9,182 nucleotides of DNA from Paraclostridium ghonii (GCF_023653455.1 NZ_JAKEDR010000144.1:1-9182); one strand, 5' to 3'; positions 1 to 6,408 are shown, counted from the first letter of the stretch. Translations and numbers: made by a program. The notes: generated from the sequence alone by a model not told the origin.

Positions 1-1037
1 GTGTCATAGTAATACAATGAGTACAATGAATCTGCTATTAAGTTTAAAGGATTAATATAATTTAAAATTGGTAGCTTTGAGCTTACAATATATTTCATTT
101 TATCATTCATCATACCTGCTAAAAATGACATTGTCATTGTACTTCCAATTAATATTCCTGTTTTAATTCCTTCTCTCTTTTTTAATATAATTCCTATACA
201 AGTACCAAAAGTTATTCCAGTAATAGATCCTACAATGCATGTTAAAAATATATATCCTAATTGATTTGAAAAGTCTATTTTTAGTACTAAACAAATATAA
301 GCCATTAAAACGCCAAGATCAAATAGTTGAATTGTCGTTGCTGCTGACATAGAAGATATAAATACCTTTAGCTTATGAGTTGGAGCTATACTAATTCTAG
401 CCCCTTGATAAGATTGATTAGCTTGTATATATCTTATTTCCTTTAACCCTAAAAACCCTCCATAAAAGCAAGTCATTGCAATAAGTGTATAAAAATAATT
501 CACAAATACATCTGGTGAAGATTTACTAATAGCTACATCTTTAATATAATTTGTTCTTTCAAATATATTGATTAATTCTCCTTGTTGTATTGCTTGAGGA
601 TTTTTTTCCATAATTGTTTTAATTGTAGAAGAAGTTTGTTTATATTCATCTACAAAACTTTTAATTATTGTTTGATTAATTCCAGACTTTTTCACTACAA
701 CATTTATATCCTTATCAAAATATATATATCCTTCAATGTTGTTGTCATCTAAAAGTTTTTGAGCCTTATCCTTAGATGTATATTGTGTTTCAAATAAAGC
801 ATCATCACTTTCTTTATTTGAAACTGAATTTATTGCTTCTATAAATTCTTTGTCATTATAATTTTTATCATTTACTATAGCTATTTTTACAGCTGAAAAA
901 TCTTCTGATCTTACAACGTTTTTTAAAGATAAGTTAAACAAAGTTGCTAAAATTATTGGAAATAAGAGAGTCCAAAACATCAGCTGTTTATTTCTTGCTA
1001 TACATTTGATTCTATATTTATAATTATGATAAAACAT
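1..1037 (-). CDS. ABC-2 type exporter permease, 3' end cut by window edge
   Basis: This is the membrane subunit of an ABC-2 exporter, read leftwards from an ATG at 1037; 345 codons are visible and the stop lies outside the window. The translation begins MFYHNYKYRIKCIARNKQLM. It has a membrane segment at about residues 20-38 and a large, mostly polar extracytoplasmic domain at about 40-175. Further hydrophobic segments follow at about 178-198, 225-252, 260-285 and 292-310. One N-terminal helix, a big loop and a C-terminal helix bundle is the usual layout of the ABC2_membrane_3/YhgE-like group that exports antibiotics, peptides or lipids. The gene starts 12 bp after the ATPase stop, and its ribosome site AGGGGGG overlaps that stop, so the two genes are surely co-transcribed. 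The substrate cannot be read from the sequence. The missing part is probably a few tens of residues. Confidence 0.88.
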   Translation of the reverse strand, partial: MFYHNYKYRIKCIARNKQLMFWTLLFPIILATLFNLSLKNVVRSEDFSAVKIAIVNDKNYNDKEFIEAINSVSNKESDDALFETQYTSKDKAQKLLDDNNIEGYIYFDKDINVVVKKSGINQTIIKSFVDEYKQTSSTIKTIMEKNPQAIQQGELINIFERTNYIKDVAISKSSPDVFVNYFYTLIAMTCFYGGFLGLKEIRYIQANQSYQGARISIAPTHKLKVFISSMSAATTIQLFDLGVLMAYICLVLKIDFSNQLGYIFLTCIVGSITGITFGTCIGIILKKREGIKTGILIGSTMTMSFLAGMMNDKMKYIVSSKLPILNYINPLNLIADSLYSLYYYD

Positions 1038-1049
1038 TGTTATCCCCCC

Positions 1050-1982
1050 TTAATCCCTAAGTTCTTTTCCTGTTATTTCTAAGAAAACATCATTTAATGT
1101 AGGCGGTTCTGAATAAATCTTTCCTATATGAATGTTTTTATTTTTTAAATAGTCTATTAAATCAACCAAATTGTTTTTGCCTTCACTTGATTTTACAACA
1201 AGATAATTATCTCTGTACTCTGCATAAATAACATTAGGAAGTTTTTTTACGCCTTCTAAAATTTCATCATCCAATTTAAATATTTCTACTGTAATTTTTT
1301 CTCCACAGTTTATCATTCCCTTTAGTTCTTCACTGGTACCTGTTGCTATTACTTTTCCCTTATCCATAATGGAAATTCTTGTACAAATTTGTTCTACTTC
1401 TTCCATATAATGAGATGTATATACTATTGTAGCTCCTTCTTTATTAAGTTTTTGTATTCCTTTTAATATATTATTTCTACTTTGAGGATCAACTGCAACT
1501 GTTGGCTCATCTAAAATAATTAACTTTGGTTTATGTGCAACTCCACAAGCTATATTTAATCTTCTTAATAATCCTCCACTTAGCTTTCTTGGATAAAACT
1601 TTTTATAATCGGTAAGCCCAACAAACTCTATAGCTTCTTCTACAAGTTTTTTACGATTATTCTTATCTAAAATATAAAGTCCACAAAAGTAATCAATATT
1701 TTCATATACTGTTAACTCTTCAAATACAGCTACATTTTGCATTATTACTCCTATATTTCTTTTTATATCATAAGCTTCTGGCTTCATTGTTTTTCCATAA
1801 ACTTCTATACTTCCTTTATCATACTCAAGTAAAGATAAAATACAATTAATAGCAGTACTTTTCCCTGACCCATTAGGCCCTAAAAGTCCAAATATTTCCC
1901 CTTCATTAACTTCTAAGTTTAAATGATCTAGTGCTAATAAATCATCATATCTTTTAACTAGGTTTTTAACATTTATAACCAT
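1050..1982 (-). CDS. ABC-2 exporter ATP-binding protein, 310 aa
   Basis: This cytoplasmic ATPase powers the permease encoded just downstream. From the preferred ATG at 1982 it shows Walker A GPNGSGKST (residues 35-43), Q-loop Q82, signature LSGGLLRR (134-141), Walker B LIILDEP with catalytic E159, and H-loop H191. A C-terminal domain of about 90 residues follows, as in DrrA/CcmA-type drug exporter ATPases. The signature has Leu where Gln or Met is more usual. An upstream in-frame GTG at 1988 would add two residues, but it lies only 1 nt from the GGAGG site at 1990-1994. The ATG at 1982 has the ideal 7-nt spacing, so I chose it. The gene is divergent from a sensor kinase/regulator pair, a common arrangement for exporters induced by envelope-active compounds. 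Substrate unknown. Confidence 0.93.
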   Translation of the reverse strand: MVINVKNLVKRYDDLLALDHLNLEVNEGEIFGLLGPNGSGKSTAINCILSLLEYDKGSIEVYGKTMKPEAYDIKRNIGVIMQNVAVFEELTVYENIDYFCGLYILDKNNRKKLVEEAIEFVGLTDYKKFYPRKLSGGLLRRLNIACGVAHKPKLIILDEPTVAVDPQSRNNILKGIQKLNKEGATIVYTSHYMEEVEQICTRISIMDKGKVIATGTSEELKGMINCGEKITVEIFKLDDEILEGVKKLPNVIYAEYRDNYLVVKSSEGKNNLVDLIDYLKNKNIHIGKIYSEPPTLNDVFLEITGKELRD

Positions 1983-2063
1983 ACTCACGCCTCCAATAAT
2001 TTGTTATTTTATATTTTAATTCCTTATTTTTCTATTTTTCATACTTTTATTGTATTAAATTTA

Positions 2064-2092
2064 ATTATAATTAGTAAGTGATTAGGCTCCAA
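2064..2092 (-). promoter_or_regulatory. Predicted promoter of the ABC-2 exporter operon
   Basis: On the minus strand there is a perfect -10 TATAAT (2069-2064) and a -35-like TTGGAG (2092-2087) separated by 17 bp. Transcription would start near 2057, giving a leader of about 75 nt before the ATPase. The weak -35 suggests dependence on an activator, and the inverted repeats at 2099-2125 lie immediately upstream. Confidence 0.55.
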
Positions 2093-2098
2093 AACCAA

Positions 2099-2125
2099 TG
2101 TGACAAATGTAACAATCATATTGTT
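2099..2125. promoter_or_regulatory. Candidate operator: two overlapping inverted repeats
   Basis: Two symmetric motifs overlap here. TGTGACAAATGTAACA (2099-2114) is built from two TGTNACA units, and 12 of its 16 positions match its own reverse complement. AACAAT-CAT-ATTGTT (2111-2125) is a perfect 6-bp inverted repeat with a 3-bp spacer. The first lies just upstream of the exporter -35 and the second reaches into the predicted kinase -35. Dimeric NarL/LuxR-type regulators bind such repeats, so this is the likely target of the neighbouring response regulator. That assignment is inference. Confidence 0.45.
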
Positions 2126-2149
2126 GGGCTGTGAATATAATGTTAAAAT
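2121..2149 (+). promoter_or_regulatory. Predicted promoter of the two-component operon
   Basis: A -35-like TTGTTG (2121-2126) and a -10 TAAAAT (2144-2149) are 17 bp apart, placing the start near 2156, about 35 nt before the kinase ATG. A TATAAT at 2136-2141 is an alternative -10 but has no matching -35. The -35 overlaps the perfect inverted repeat at 2111-2125, which would allow autoregulation. Confidence 0.4.
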
Positions 2150-2190
2150 CAATATGTGGTTAGAGTTTTTTTAATTGAGGTGGTTTATTT

Positions 2191-3267
2191 ATGAATAATT
2201 TAGTAGACAAGATTATTATTTTCTTTATTTGTTTATCAATATATATGCATAACGCTAATGGCAGCTATATAATTGTCCCCATACTTATAACTTTATTTTT
2301 AAGTTCAGTTGTTAGTTATAAAGAAGATAGTAAGATTTTGATTACAATTTTTATAAGCTTTTTATTGCTTTGCTTTTTTTATCCAACTTTTATATTCTTT
2401 ATCCCTCTTATATGTTATGACTTATTTTTCTATAGAATAAAATGGCTATGGATTTTTTTAATTTTACCTATTTGTATACATTATTCTTCAATACCTGATA
2501 TATCAAAGGTTTTTATTATTGCATATATTTTAATAAGCTACACTTTAAAATATCGTACTAAATCTTTTTATAGTATAAAGAAAAATTATTATAGTGTAAG
2601 TGATACAGCTAAGGAATTATCTATAAAATTTGAAAAAAAGAATAGAGAACTTTTAGAAAAACAGGACTATGAAATAAATTTAGCTACTTTAAGGGAGCGT
2701 AATAGAATTGCAAGAGATATCCATGATAATGTTGGACATCTTCTTTCAAGATGCCTATTACAAATAGGGGCACTTCTAGCTATTAATAAAGATGAAAGTA
2801 TTGTTGTAAATCTTAGACTTATAAAAGATACTCTTTCAGCAGCTATGGATAGCATTAGAAGTAGTGTTCATAATTTACACGAAGATGCAGTTGATCTTCA
2901 AGTGGAGATAAATAAACTAATTGATAACTTTAAATTTTGTCCTATTAAATTAGATTATGATATGGAATCATCTCCTGAAAAGAAAATAAAATATTGCTTT
3001 ATTACTATAACAAAGGAAGCTTTCTCAAATATTATAAAACACTCTAATGCTACTGAAGTATTAGTTTTACTTCGTGAACATCCAGCTTTATATCAGCTAG
3101 TAATTAAGGATAATGGAAGTAGTATTGAGTATAACATTGAACATGGTATTGGTATAAAAAATATAATGGACAGAGTTTCTTCATTAGGAGGAAGCATAAA
3201 TATTAGTACTGATAATGGCTTTAGAATTTTTATTTCTATTCCAAAGAATTTAGAAAGGACTATATAA
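2191..3267 (+). CDS. NarL-family (HisKA_3) membrane sensor histidine kinase
   Basis: This sensor kinase of 358 aa should phosphorylate the response regulator encoded 4 bp downstream. The first ~120 residues are nearly all hydrophobic, with about five or six short membrane helices and no sizeable extracellular domain, so it probably senses the membrane or something in it. A linker/coiled-coil region follows at about 135-168. The dimerisation helix carries ERNRIARDIHDNVGH, giving phospho-acceptor H178. The ATPase domain has N-box N280 (KEAFSNIIKHS), G1 DNG at 307-309 and G2 GIGIKN at 319-324. This is the LiaS/DesK/NarX class. The position five residues after the His is His183, where DesK and NarX have Gln. 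A GAGGTGG ribosome site sits 7 nt before the ATG. The signal is unknown; the divergent exporter suggests an antibiotic or membrane stress. Confidence 0.93.
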   Translation: MNNLVDKIIIFFICLSIYMHNANGSYIIVPILITLFLSSVVSYKEDSKILITIFISFLLLCFFYPTFIFFIPLICYDLFFYRIKWLWIFLILPICIHYSSIPDISKVFIIAYILISYTLKYRTKSFYSIKKNYYSVSDTAKELSIKFEKKNRELLEKQDYEINLATLRERNRIARDIHDNVGHLLSRCLLQIGALLAINKDESIVVNLRLIKDTLSAAMDSIRSSVHNLHEDAVDLQVEINKLIDNFKFCPIKLDYDMESSPEKKIKYCFITITKEAFSNIIKHSNATEVLVLLREHPALYQLVIKDNGSSIEYNIEHGIGIKNIMDRVSSLGGSINISTDNGFRIFISIPKNLERTI

Positions 3268-3271
3268 AAAT

Positions 3272-3898
3272 ATGCGTGTGTTAGTTATAGATGATGATAA
3301 ATTAGTATGTGTTTCTTTAAAAACAATACTTGAAGTTGAAAAAGATATAAAAGTTGTTGGAACTGGTTTTAATGGAAATGAGGCAATTGAACTTTATCAA
3401 AATTTAAAACCTGATATTTTGCTAATGGATATTAGAATGGAAAACATGACAGGACTTGAAGCAGCTGAAATCATTTTGAAGAAAGATAATAATGCCAAAA
3501 TCCTATTTTTGACTACTTTCTCTGATAATGAATACATAGTAAAAGCCTTAAAAATAGGAGCTAAGGGGTATATTATAAAACAGAATTTTGAATGTATTGT
3601 TCCTTCTTTAAGAGCTGTATATACTGGTCAAAATGTATTTGGTGATGATATTATTTCTAAAATACCTTCACTTATTAACAGTTCTTCTGAGAAAGATTTT
3701 ACTTCATTTGGAATTACTGCAAAGGAGCTAGAAATTATAACGCTTGTAGCTGATGGACTTAGTAATAAGGAAATTTCTAATAGGTTATTTTTAAGTGAGG
3801 GAACTGTTAGAAATACCATAACTACTATTCTTCAGAAACTAGACCTTAGAGATAGAACTCAACTTGCTATATTTTATTATAAAAATAAATCAGTATAA
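3272..3898 (+). CDS. NarL/LuxR-type response regulator
   Basis: A DNA-binding response regulator of 208 aa and partner of the upstream kinase. The receiver domain (about 1-118) has the acidic pocket D7-D9, phospho-acceptor D53 (LLMDIRM), T81 and K103, all expected for an active receiver. The C-terminal GerE/LuxR helix-turn-helix spans about 147-205, with TAKELEIITLVADGLSNKEI and the recognition segment LSEGTVRNTI. Its length is typical of the LiaR/DesR/NarL group. The ATG lies 4 bp after the kinase stop; an AAAGGA ribosome site within the end of the kinase gene is about 12 nt away, a rather long spacing. The probable target is the divergent exporter promoter and its own operon through the repeats at 2099-2125. 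Confidence 0.94.
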   Translation: MRVLVIDDDKLVCVSLKTILEVEKDIKVVGTGFNGNEAIELYQNLKPDILLMDIRMENMTGLEAAEIILKKDNNAKILFLTTFSDNEYIVKALKIGAKGYIIKQNFECIVPSLRAVYTGQNVFGDDIISKIPSLINSSSEKDFTSFGITAKELEIITLVADGLSNKEISNRLFLSEGTVRNTITTILQKLDLRDRTQLAIFYYKNKSV

Positions 3899-3938
3899 AA
3901 TATATAGATTTGTTATTATTATATATCCACTTGTAAGT

Positions 3939-3972
3939 AAAAATGTATTGACTATTTAGTCAATACATTTTT
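3939..3972. terminator. Bidirectional terminator between convergent genes
   Basis: A perfect inverted repeat with 16-bp arms (3939-3954 and 3957-3972) and a 2-nt centre. The outer pairs are A5/T5, so either strand gives a hairpin whose 3' arm ends in a run of U. It lies between the regulator (plus) and the ABC-F gene (minus) and would stop both. The last two bases of the right arm belong to the ABC-F stop codon. Confidence 0.85.
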
Positions 3973-5539
3973 ATGGTATCTCAATGCTTGAGTATATTTT
4001 AAGGTTTTCACAGTTTAGTACATGGCTTACAATATCTTTATAAAAATCACGCTCATGACATACTAAAATTACACTTCCTTTATACTCTTTTAATGCTTTT
4101 TTAAGTTCATTTTTTGCATCTATATCTAAGTGATTTGTTGGTTCATCTAAAATTAATATATTACTTGGTCTATTTATAAGTTTACACAGTCTAATCTTTG
4201 ATTGCTCTCCTCCACTTAGTGTACTTATTTTGCTATCTATATGCTCGTTAGTTAAACCACATCTGGCTAGCATACTTCTAACTTCATATCTATTGCACTT
4301 ATAAAATTCCTTCCATATTTCTTCCAAAGCAGTATTATTATTTTCTATTTTTATTTCTTGTTCAAAATATCCTATTTCTTGATTTTCTCCAAACTTTATA
4401 TTTCCACTTATAAGTTTATTAATTCCAATTAAGCTTTTTAATAAGGTTGTCTTTCCTATTCCATTTGAACCAATTATAGCTATCTTTTGTCCTCTTTCCA
4501 TTTTTATATTTATAGGCTTACTTAACGGTTTATCGTATCCTATAATTAAATCTTTTGTCTCAAATATAAGCTTTGCTGATTCCTTAGATTCCATAAATTT
4601 AAATTTTGGTTTTGGCTTATGTTTCGATATTTCTATTCTATCAATTTTATCTAGTTTTTTCTGTCTAGACTTTGCCATTGCACTTGTTGATGCTCTCGAT
4701 TTATTTTTTGCAATATATTCTTCAAGTTTATAAATCTCCTCTTGTTGTCTATTGTAAGCGGCCCTTAATTGAAGTTTATTGGCTTCATATGTCTTCATAA
4801 AACTTTCATAATTACCGACATATCTTGTTAGTGATTTATTTTCAAGATGACATATTATATTTACAACACTGTTTAAAAAATCTAAATCATGTGATATTAA
4901 TATAAATGCATTTTCATAAGATTGTAGATATTTTTTTAACCATTGTATATGATTTTCATCTAAATAGTTTGTAGGCTCATCTAATAGTAATATATCAGGC
5001 TTCTCTAAAAGTAATTTTGCTAATAATACTTTAGTTCTTTGACCTCCACTTAATTTTGAGACATCTTTGTCTAGACCAATATCTCTAAGGCCTAAACCAA
5101 GTGCTACTGATTCTACTTTTGAATCTATAATATAAAATTCATTCTTAATTAAAGTTTCTTGTAAATCAGTAGTTTTTTCAATAGCTTTCGTAATTTCTAC
5201 CATATCCATTGAATCCATTTGATTATATATATTATTAAGTTCACATTCCATATCAAATAGATCCTGAAATGCTTCCCTTAAAGTATCTCTTATAGATTTT
5301 CCTTCTTTAAGGTGAGTGTGTTGATCTAGATATCCAACACTTATTTTGCTACTCCAATTTATATTTCCACTATCAGGTATTATTTTATCGGTGATTATAT
5401 TCATAAAAGTTGATTTACCTTCACCATTTGCTCCCACAAGTCCTACATGTTCTCCTTTTAATAATCGAAAGGATACACCTTTAAATATATCTCTGTCTCC
5501 AAACCCATGGCTCATATTTTCAACTGTTAAAATGCTCAT
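3971..5539 (-). CDS. ABC-F family ATPase (ribosome-associated), 522 aa
   Basis: A soluble protein with two tandem ABC domains and no membrane part, the ABC-F architecture. These proteins bind the ribosomal E site, and some protect against 50S-targeting antibiotics. Domain 1 has Walker A GANGEGKS (36-43), signature LSGGQRTK (163-170), E188 in LLLDEPTNYLD and H217. The charged linker of about 70 residues (about 250-320) contains RASTSAMAKSRQKKLDK. Domain 2 has Walker A GSNGIGKTT (357-365), signature LSGGEQSK (441-448), E466 in DEPTNHLD and H494. There is no C-terminal extension, and the linker is moderate in length rather than long as in Vga/Lsa-type resistance proteins. From memory the N-terminus resembles the YfmM-like group of Bacillus. 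GAGGA lies 6-7 nt before the ATG. Resistance versus housekeeping cannot be decided here. Confidence 0.92.
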   Translation of the reverse strand: MSILTVENMSHGFGDRDIFKGVSFRLLKGEHVGLVGANGEGKSTFMNIITDKIIPDSGNINWSSKISVGYLDQHTHLKEGKSIRDTLREAFQDLFDMECELNNIYNQMDSMDMVEITKAIEKTTDLQETLIKNEFYIIDSKVESVALGLGLRDIGLDKDVSKLSGGQRTKVLLAKLLLEKPDILLLDEPTNYLDENHIQWLKKYLQSYENAFILISHDLDFLNSVVNIICHLENKSLTRYVGNYESFMKTYEANKLQLRAAYNRQQEEIYKLEEYIAKNKSRASTSAMAKSRQKKLDKIDRIEISKHKPKPKFKFMESKESAKLIFETKDLIIGYDKPLSKPINIKMERGQKIAIIGSNGIGKTTLLKSLIGINKLISGNIKFGENQEIGYFEQEIKIENNNTALEEIWKEFYKCNRYEVRSMLARCGLTNEHIDSKISTLSGGEQSKIRLCKLINRPSNILILDEPTNHLDIDAKNELKKALKEYKGSVILVCHERDFYKDIVSHVLNCENLKIYSSIEIP

Positions 5540-5577
5540 TTTTATTCCTCATTTCTTGCCTTAATTTTCATATTAAA

Positions 5578-5606
5578 ATCATAACATTTAAAAATATAAT
5601 AACCAA
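5578..5606 (-). promoter_or_regulatory. Predicted promoter of the ABC-F gene
   Basis: On the minus strand there is a -35-like TTGGTT (5606-5601), a 17-bp spacer and -10 TATGAT (5583-5578). The start would be near 5571, so the untranslated leader is only about 30 nt. That leaves no room for the leader-peptide attenuators often found before antibiotic-resistance ABC-F genes. Confidence 0.5.
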
Positions 5607-5647
5607 GTTTATAAATATTTCTGTAATAATATGGACTTTTTAAGTTA

Positions 5648-5697
5648 TACAAATAGAGAGTGTCTCAAATATTTATTTGAGACACTCTCTATTTGTA
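5648..5697 (-). terminator. Perfect 24-bp hairpin behind the CD3324-family gene
   Basis: Arms 5648-5671 and 5674-5697 are perfectly complementary with a 2-nt centre; the core is GAGTGTCTCAAATA and its complement. It begins 4 bp after the stop codon at 5702-5704, so it is most likely the terminator of that small gene. The minus-strand tail (ATTTGTATAACTT) is only partly U-rich. Confidence 0.75.
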
Positions 5698-5701
5698 CTA
5701 T

Positions 5702-5968
5702 TTATTTTTCTTGTCTAATAATTCTTCTAATACTATTTTCAGTAAGATAGTAGTGCTTAGTAAGTTCTTTAATAGATATACCTTTTTTATATTTATTAAA
5801 AATCTCTACATTTCTTTTCTTTAAATCATTCTTACTTCCACTATTTTCTCCCCAAGATTTTTTATTACTAGACTTTCTAGGTATATATAAATATCCACCA
5901 TCCATATATTCTTGAATTAATTCAATAACATCTTCAGGTAATATATTTTGTGCTTTTTCGTATTTCAT
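5702..5968 (-). CDS. CD3324-family small protein with C-terminal HTH
   Basis: An 88-residue basic cytoplasmic protein. The N-terminal part (LPEDVIELIQEYMDGGYLYI, about 10-29) and the following KSWGENSGSK stretch match what I remember of the Firmicutes CD3324 family, related to Mor-type transcription activators. The C-terminus, about 58-85 (KKGISIKELTKHYYLTENSIRRIIR), reads as a helix-turn-helix: alpha-turn-alpha with ISIKELTKHYYLT followed by a recognition helix. It is therefore probably a small DNA-binding regulator; its targets are unknown. The length is normal for the family, with no sign of truncation. The ATG at 5968 has AGGAGCG (5981-5975) about 7 nt upstream. It is a single-gene unit with a strong predicted promoter at 6203-6231, an unusually long structured leader and a hairpin directly behind it. 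Confidence 0.8.
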   Translation of the reverse strand: MKYEKAQNILPEDVIELIQEYMDGGYLYIPRKSSNKKSWGENSGSKNDLKKRNVEIFNKYKKGISIKELTKHYYLTENSIRRIIRQEK

Positions 5969-5980
5969 GATTCTCGCTCC

Positions 5981-6004
5981 TATTTACTTTTTAGTTCGTA
6001 AATA
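5981..6004 (-). promoter_or_regulatory. Hairpin abutting the CD3324-family ribosome site
   Basis: A perfect 7-bp stem (5981-5987 with 5998-6004) and a 10-nt loop. On the transcribed minus strand the loop is GAACTAAAAA, and the last stem base is the first A of the AGGAG ribosome site. It repeats the AACTAAA motif found in the two hairpins further upstream in the same leader. It could modulate access to the ribosome site. Confidence 0.4.
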
Positions 6005-6009
6005 ATGAA

Positions 6010-6093
6010 GCAAAGACTGCACAAAACAACTTAGCCGAGTTTAGTTTCGGCTCCGAACAAAGTTTAGTTCTGTCTATATATTACAGTCTTTGC
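6010..6093 (-). ncRNA. Candidate structured leader RNA, three-way junction
   Basis: On the minus strand a closing stem pairs GCAAAGACTG (6093-6084) with CAGTCTTTGC (6019-6010), 10 perfect base pairs. Inside are two hairpins: GAAC...GTTC (6070-6055) and AGCCGA...TCGGCT (6052-6033). Both carry AACTAAAC in or at the loop. The G+C content is higher than in the surrounding spacer. It lies in the predicted untranslated leader of the CD3324-family gene, whose ATG is about 40 nt downstream. It matches no riboswitch consensus that I know. The strand is chosen from the promoter and gene direction; the pairing would also work in the opposite transcript. Confidence 0.5.
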
Positions 6094-6134
6094 GCAGAGC
6101 CAGGAACAATAACTAGTGCTGGTTTATTTTGCAT
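6081..6134 (-). CDS. 17-codon leader mini-ORF, possibly translated
   Basis: The ORF reads MQNKPALVIVPGSAQRL and then TAA. An AGGGGTG ribosome site about 8 nt before the ATG is as good as those of the real genes here. It lies about 60 nt after the predicted transcription start and upstream of the CD3324-family gene on the same strand. Its last codons (GCG CAA AGA CTG) contain the 5' arm of the 10-bp closing stem at 6010-6093, so a translating or stalled ribosome would prevent that stem from forming. This is the layout of leader-peptide attenuation, but the peptide has no run of one amino acid. It could instead be the stub of a decayed gene. I recognise no homologue. Confidence 0.4.
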   Translation of the reverse strand: MQNKPALVIVPGSAQRL

Positions 6135-6202
6135 AAAATAACACCCCTTTATATTAATAATTTATAATTTATATTTTTATTATACATCAATACATCACAT
6201 AA

Positions 6203-6231
6203 ATTATATCATCTGTATTGGTAGTATTCAA
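6203..6231 (-). promoter_or_regulatory. Predicted promoter of the leader and CD3324-family gene
   Basis: On the minus strand TTGAAT (6231-6226), a 17-bp spacer and a perfect TATAAT (6208-6203) form one of the best promoters in the window. The start would be near 6196, giving a leader of about 230 nt. A second TATAAT at 6184-6179 lacks a -35. Confidence 0.6.
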
Positions 6232-6408
6232 ATGTCATAAATAATTCTGTATTAAATTTGACCATATAATGCTTAATTTATATATATTAAAATTAATGTA
6301 TTTACAAATTCCCAAATATTTGAGCTACCCTTATTCTTATTTATGGTAACAGGAAATAGGTTCTTAGATTGCATAATGAGTTTTGGAGTAAGCATACAAT
6401 CTAAAAAC
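6232..6408. other. Intergenic spacer with one inverted repeat
   Basis: No convincing gene is present. The one structure visible is TTAGATTG (6364-6371) paired with CAATCTAA (6397-6404), extendable inwards by a few wobble pairs on the minus strand, without a T-run on either side. It sits directly behind the glpT terminator and could be a second, weaker 3' hairpin. The rest is AT-rich sequence. Confidence 0.4.

Noticed and set aside
2667..2855. Antisense frame of 62 codons inside the kinase gene
   Set aside because: It overlaps the conserved kinase core on the opposite strand, has no recognisable domain, and is a by-product of the coding frame.
3628..3819. Antisense frame of 63 codons inside the response regulator
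   Set aside because: It lies wholly opposite the conserved regulator DNA-binding domain and has low-complexity Ser/Leu-rich content.
3971..5539. ABC-F gene considered as an exporter ATPase
   Set aside because: Two fused ABC domains with a charged linker, no membrane domain and no adjacent permease in its operon mark an ABC-F translation factor, not a transporter.
5346..5564. Plus-strand frame of 72 codons opposite the ABC-F start
   Set aside because: It is opposite the first ABC domain, including Walker A, and no ribosome site or promoter supports it.
6010..6093. Inverted repeat considered as a miniature transposable element
   Set aside because: No flanking target duplication was visible, the ends are internal to a plausible promoter-leader-gene unit, and no transposase or second copy is in the window. 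A genome search for copies could reopen this.
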